Shown here piece after piece: positions 60,501-64,000 of a stretch of DNA of 64,000 nucleotides. The DNA comes from Zelonia costaricensis (lineage: Eukaryota; Euglenozoa; Kinetoplastea; Trypanosomatida; Trypanosomatidae): positions 1 to 64,000 of the forward strand of contig JASAOO010003504.1 in NCBI GenBank assembly GCA_030849075.1, written 5' to 3'. The notes below the pieces were generated by a model. It did no database searches and was not told the origin of the DNA. It saw only the letters and a list, made by a program, of their open reading frames with translations. Within the stretch, counting starts at the first letter, position 1, and every line of letters starts with the position of its first letter. A program made the translations under genes and the position numbers.

Positions 60501-61660
60501 GTGAAGCAGCGGTGTGATGTAAGTGGGGGATGGCTCAGTGATCGCGGACGGCGAGCAGCGACGGTACGAGGACCCGAGCATGCCGCGTCGCAACTTGGCC
60601 TTTTGGCGAGTGTGAGGGAAGGGCTCGACGCGGGTGGGCAGACTGCGATGCGCAAGACGACGGACGTAGTGTCAGTGCCCCCTCCCCCTAGGAGCTGCAC
60701 GCCCCCTCAGTCCCTCGCAGACCTGCCCTGGCAAGCGTCGTGCGGCGCGAGAGCTGCACGCGTGGGTGCGGGTGTGCATTTGCGTGGTTTACGTGGAAGA
60801 GGAGTGCGCGTGTGTGTGCATGTGTGCATGTGTGTGTCTGTCTGTGTGTGTATGTGTGCATGGGTGTTTCTGTGTCTCTCCGCGTGCGCAGGCGGTGCCC
60901 CGTCCCCCAACTGTCGGACATGACGGCAAACCGCCATCTCGCCGAGCATCCGCCCTCGACGTCCCCCCCCCTCCCTCGCTCCCTTCCTCACCTACGCCCC
61001 CCCCCCCCCTCACGCCGACTCTGTTTTTGTTTTCCTTGTTTCTCTTCTGTCTCTGTTCCATGCACTGCGCCGCTTTTTCTCTTCCATGTTGTGAGCGGTG
61101 GGTGTGTGTGTGTGTGTGTGTACCGAGCTCTCATCCCTCCGGCCCTCCTCTCGTGTGCGCCTCGAGACCTCAAAGCAAACAAGTGGGCCGGACGACGGCG
61201 ACGTAAAGGTGAACGCGGGCAGCGGTGTGGGTGGGTGGGTCGAGGAGGTGTGTGTGTCCCACCTGCTTGCCGACCTCTTCACGTTGGAGTCTGAGCGGCC
61301 CCCTCTCGACGCCCCCCCCCTCTCCTCTCCTTTCCTCCCTCACCGTGTCGGAGTGTGACCGCAAGCCGGCAGGCCCCGTGATGGGCCGCTGTCAGCCATC
61401 GATCGCGTTCCTTCAAGAGCTTCCCTCTCGCTTCTCGACATACATCCACCTTCTCTTACTCGAATCCACACACACACACAAATGCACGTGCTCGTGCACC
61501 GATAGGATCAGGCGCGCACAGACGCACACACCGAACACACGCACTGCGCGTTGGTGCCGCCGTGTCGCAACACGCTGCCTCCTCCCCCGCAAAGTCCACC
61601 ACGCACACACACACACACACTCACTGAGGTTCAACAGTATCATCGCCGGGCCCTGTTGTG
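57553..61660. other. 4.1 kb intergenic spacer, no gene recognised
   Basis: Very long for this unit. It is pyrimidine- and GT/CA-rich, with (GT)n at 57858-57878 and 61098-61121, C-runs (58046-58061, 58219-58234, 60994-61009) and many short low-complexity frames. Acceptor-like tracts with AG occur repeatedly (for example CTTCTCTCCAG near 58411-58421), so more than one processed transcript is possible. A partial A-box-like TGGCTCAGTG at 60530 has no proper B box. No rRNA, tRNA or protein-like frame recognised. Confidence 0.55.
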
Positions 61661-63928
61661 ATGCCGCCCAGTGCGCATTGGGGCAAGCGCCCCCGTGACG
61701 GCGACGGTGAAGACGCGTTTGTGCGCTTCAGCGAGCTGAGCCCGGCGCAGCGGATGGAGCGGCGGCGTGAGGAGCGGGCGGAGAAAAAGGAGCGCGACCG
61801 CACGCTGGCGTACTTCAAGTCCGTGCAGCGGGCCTTGGAGGAGCAGGGCAGCGGCGGCGGTGATGCCGGCGCCCTCGCCTCCATCGTGGACGGCTTCTTC
61901 TCGGAGCTGTTCAAGCTGCTGAAGGCCGATGCCTCGTTCTACATTCTGCGCAACGGCACGGCGTGCCGCGTGGTCGAGCTGGCGCTCACCAACGCGCTTC
62001 TGCTGCACGTGAAGTCGCTGCTGTACGTCTTTCTCGGGCACATCAGCGAGCTGCTCGTCTCCCCCGTGGCCAGCTACACTCTGGAAACGCTGCTCGCGAG
62101 TCTTTCGCAGGGGCTCAGCGCGCTGGCGGAGGCCAACCCCGAGGCGCTGGAGGCGGAGCTGACGGAGGGCGGGGTGGGCATGCACACCGGCAGCGGCGTG
62201 CCCAGCTCCGCCACCCTGCTCGCCTCTGTGGCAGAGGAGGTGTGCGAGCGGGCCGAGGACCTTCTCGTCCACGACATCGGCGGCCGCGCCCTGCGCTCGG
62301 TCGTGCTGATGCTCGGCGGCCGACCCATCCGTCAGGCTCCGCTTCCGGCACACCCCGTCACCTTCCCGCGTGTGCTGGGCACGCTGGCGGAGGCAGTGAT
62401 CGCCGCGCTGGAGGCCGGTTACGGCCGCGAGTACCAGACATCAAGCCCGGCCGAGGCGTGGATGGCGGCGGTGCAGGCACCCGCGACAAGCCTCGTTGTG
62501 CAGAGCCTGCTGCGCGTCAGCGACGAGGGCACCGCCGTCGACCGCTGCGTGCGGCAGCGGCTGGAGCAGCTCACGTACAAGGGGAAGCCGCTGCTGCACC
62601 ACCTCCTGGTCGACCCGCTCGGCTGCCACGTCTTTCAGAGCTTTCTGCAGGCACCCCCGCCGGCCGCCGTGCTCGCGGAGGGCGACGCGGCGGCGCTGCG
62701 CACCGGCGCGGCGGCAGAGGAGCAGGAGGCGGGCGACGGCGTGCCTGGTGGGGACGGCTCGTGCAGCTGGTCGCGGGCGGCGGGCACGGTCCTGGTGGAG
62801 GTGGACAACCTGCTGAAGCCCGGCAGCGACTTGGTCGCGCAGACGGGGTACGTGCTGCAGGACCTGGCCCTTTACGCCCCCACCGCCGTGCACCTGCGGT
62901 GGCTGTGGCGCCGGCTGCTGGAGCCGCGGCTGGCGCTGCTGTGCGACGTGCCGGCGCTGACGCCGGTGCTTGCGCAGTTCGTGAAGCGGTGCGCCTTCGA
63001 GGGGGTGCAGCTGACCACCGCGCCGCCGCCCGCCTCGGGCCTGGCCGCGGCTGGAGACGCTGCGGCGGCCGTGGAAGTGACGCATCACGGGACGGCGCTG
63101 CCGGCGGATGTCGTGGCGATGCTGCGGCGGGAGACGGCCCAGCTCGTGCGCTACGCCCCCGTGCCGGTCGCCTTCCAGGCCGCCGTCTGTGCGGCGCTCT
63201 GCGGGCTGGCGAAGCAGCGGGTGCCCAAGGGCGCCGCGCAGTACTTCCTCGTCGACGCCGCGCTGGGCGAGAAGGGCTACGAGGTGGCGCGCTTCCTGCT
63301 GCACCTCCACCCCAGCGCCTCGGCTGTGCTGCAGTACACGCTGGACAAGCTCACACGCGACGACCTCGTCACGGTGGTGTGCCATCAGAAGGGCAGCCTG
63401 TTCATGCAGCAGTACGTGCGCGTCGCCGCGCTCGCCGTGCCCAAGTCTGCAGCGCCCGCGGCGTCCTCGACCCCCGCGGAGGGGGGCGGCGCCGCTGGGG
63501 CGGCAGACGGCAAAGGGCCACTGATGCGTCTCCTCCGCCGGCTGCAGCCCTCGCTGGGCACGCTGCTGTATGACAAGTACGCCGCGTTCCTCATCGAGGG
63601 CCTGTACGAGTTCGCTGGGATGCCGGTGAAGGAGGAACTCGTCAAGGCGCTCGTGCCGCTGTACCAGGCAACGCGCACGCAGCCCGGCAGCAGCGACGTG
63701 GCCGCGTCGACGGCGGGCGCGGATGCGCGGGGCGAGGAGAGGGGGGAGGCAGAGGCGGCGGAGCAGCCCGCCGCTCCCAGCCCGGCCCAGCAGCGCTTCA
63801 TCGCGTACAAGGTCATGGCCAAGTGCTGCGTGGAGCAGTACGTGCACCGCAAGGATGATTGGACGAAGCTGGCGGAGCGGCAGTGCCACGTGCAGCGGCT
63901 GCTGCGGCGCATGCTGCTTAGCGATTGA
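61661..63928 (+). CDS. Nop9-like Pumilio-repeat nucleolar protein (probable)
   Basis: 755 residues. The basic N-terminus (HWGKRPRDGDGED, then MERRREERAEKKERDR) resembles nucleolar proteins. From about 70 onward there are weakly conserved PUF-type helical repeats: NGTACRVVELALTNALLLHV, SPVASYTLETLLASL, HDIGGRALRSVVLML, APATSLVVQSLLRV, DPLGCHVFQSFLQA, then later KGAAQYFLVDAALGEKGYEVARFLL, HPSASAVLQYTLDKL, QKGSLFMQQYVRVAAL and DKYAAFLIEGLYEF. Repeat spread over about 650 residues in two halves with insertions matches Nop9, a C-shaped PUF-like protein of 90S pre-ribosomes that binds pre-18S rRNA near its 3' end. Canonical PUF RNA-contact triplets are poorly kept, so a related divergent PUF protein is an alternative. 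ATG 61661 follows C/A-rich leader sequence. Confidence 0.65.
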   Translation: MPPSAHWGKRPRDGDGEDAFVRFSELSPAQRMERRREERAEKKERDRTLAYFKSVQRALEEQGSGGGDAGALASIVDGFFSELFKLLKADASFYILRNGTACRVVELALTNALLLHVKSLLYVFLGHISELLVSPVASYTLETLLASLSQGLSALAEANPEALEAELTEGGVGMHTGSGVPSSATLLASVAEEVCERAEDLLVHDIGGRALRSVVLMLGGRPIRQAPLPAHPVTFPRVLGTLAEAVIAALEAGYGREYQTSSPAEAWMAAVQAPATSLVVQSLLRVSDEGTAVDRCVRQRLEQLTYKGKPLLHHLLVDPLGCHVFQSFLQAPPPAAVLAEGDAAALRTGAAAEEQEAGDGVPGGDGSCSWSRAAGTVLVEVDNLLKPGSDLVAQTGYVLQDLALYAPTAVHLRWLWRRLLEPRLALLCDVPALTPVLAQFVKRCAFEGVQLTTAPPPASGLAAAGDAAAAVEVTHHGTALPADVVAMLRRETAQLVRYAPVPVAFQAAVCAALCGLAKQRVPKGAAQYFLVDAALGEKGYEVARFLLHLHPSASAVLQYTLDKLTRDDLVTVVCHQKGSLFMQQYVRVAALAVPKSAAPAASSTPAEGGGAAGAADGKGPLMRLLRRLQPSLGTLLYDKYAAFLIEGLYEFAGMPVKEELVKALVPLYQATRTQPGSSDVAASTAGADARGEERGEAEAAEQPAAPSPAQQRFIAYKVMAKCCVEQYVHRKDDWTKLAERQCHVQRLLRRMLLSD

Positions 63929-64000
63929 CGAGCGGCGCGGCGGTGTGGCCCCTCTTCCCCCGTCTCTCTACATGACGCGGCGGGGCGGGCGGTAACCGCG

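Noticed and set aside
60515..60600. Possible tRNA (TGGCTCAGTGATC with GGTACGAGGACC downstream)
   Set aside because: The B-box-like string has mismatches at invariant positions and no 3' acceptor strand complements the 5' GGGGG.
1..64000. CRISPR arrays, bacterial operons, insertion sequences or a biosynthetic cluster
   Set aside because: No spaced direct repeats, ribosome-binding sites or transposase motifs; the gene content and spacing are those of a trypanosomatid nuclear chromosome.

Overview
The window is nuclear DNA of a trypanosomatid, most likely from the Leishmania/Leptomonas/Crithidia group. Genes are intron-free and GC-rich, long strings of them lie on one strand, and most are preceded by polypyrimidine tracts with an AG, as expected for spliced-leader trans-splicing. 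Spacers are rich in C-runs and (CA)n/(GT)n. Protein families specific to kinetoplastids (degenerate calpain-like proteins, mitochondrial topoisomerase IA, lineage-specific mitochondrial proteins) agree with this. The exact species cannot be read from the sequence. Two single N bases mark a draft assembly.

Layout: positions 1-5244 are a leftward unit. It holds the 5' part of a type I surface protein gene running off the left edge and a broken histone H4 copy with 65 nt missing, separated by about 4.1 kb of apparently non-coding DNA. A divergent strand-switch region lies at about 5245-6160; it has G-rich tracts and is the likely transcription start zone for both directions. From 6161 to the right edge everything is on the plus strand, as one polycistronic unit of 21 genes.

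Genes in order on the plus strand: METTL2/6/8-type tRNA methyltransferase, RBX1 RING protein, p32/MAM33-like mitochondrial protein, two tandem BAR-like proteins, a Qc-SNARE of syntaxin-6 type (frame broken by an N), an Asp-box beta-propeller protein, a WD40 protein with an acylation signal, a tail-anchored protein, an SLC49-like MFS transporter, a four-TM protein, a small basic mitochondrial/mitoribosomal candidate, a multi-TM protein, a 1610-residue LRR/calpain-like protein with dead catalytic motifs, mitochondrial topoisomerase IA, a 1728-residue receptor-like kinase with a pseudo-cyclase domain, a PPR-like mitochondrial protein, a pseudokinase, an RNI-type LRR protein, a nodulin-like MFS transporter and a Nop9-like PUF protein.

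As usual in this group, neighbours in the unit are not a functional operon. Recurring themes are membrane shaping and traffic (BAR pair, SNARE), mitochondrial function (p32, TopIA, PPR-like, small basic proteins) and signalling through degenerate enzymes (calpain-like, pseudo-cyclase, pseudokinase). The most unusual items are the receptor-like kinase, the pseudokinase, the disrupted H4 gene at the strand switch, and three spacers of about 4 kb with no visible gene.
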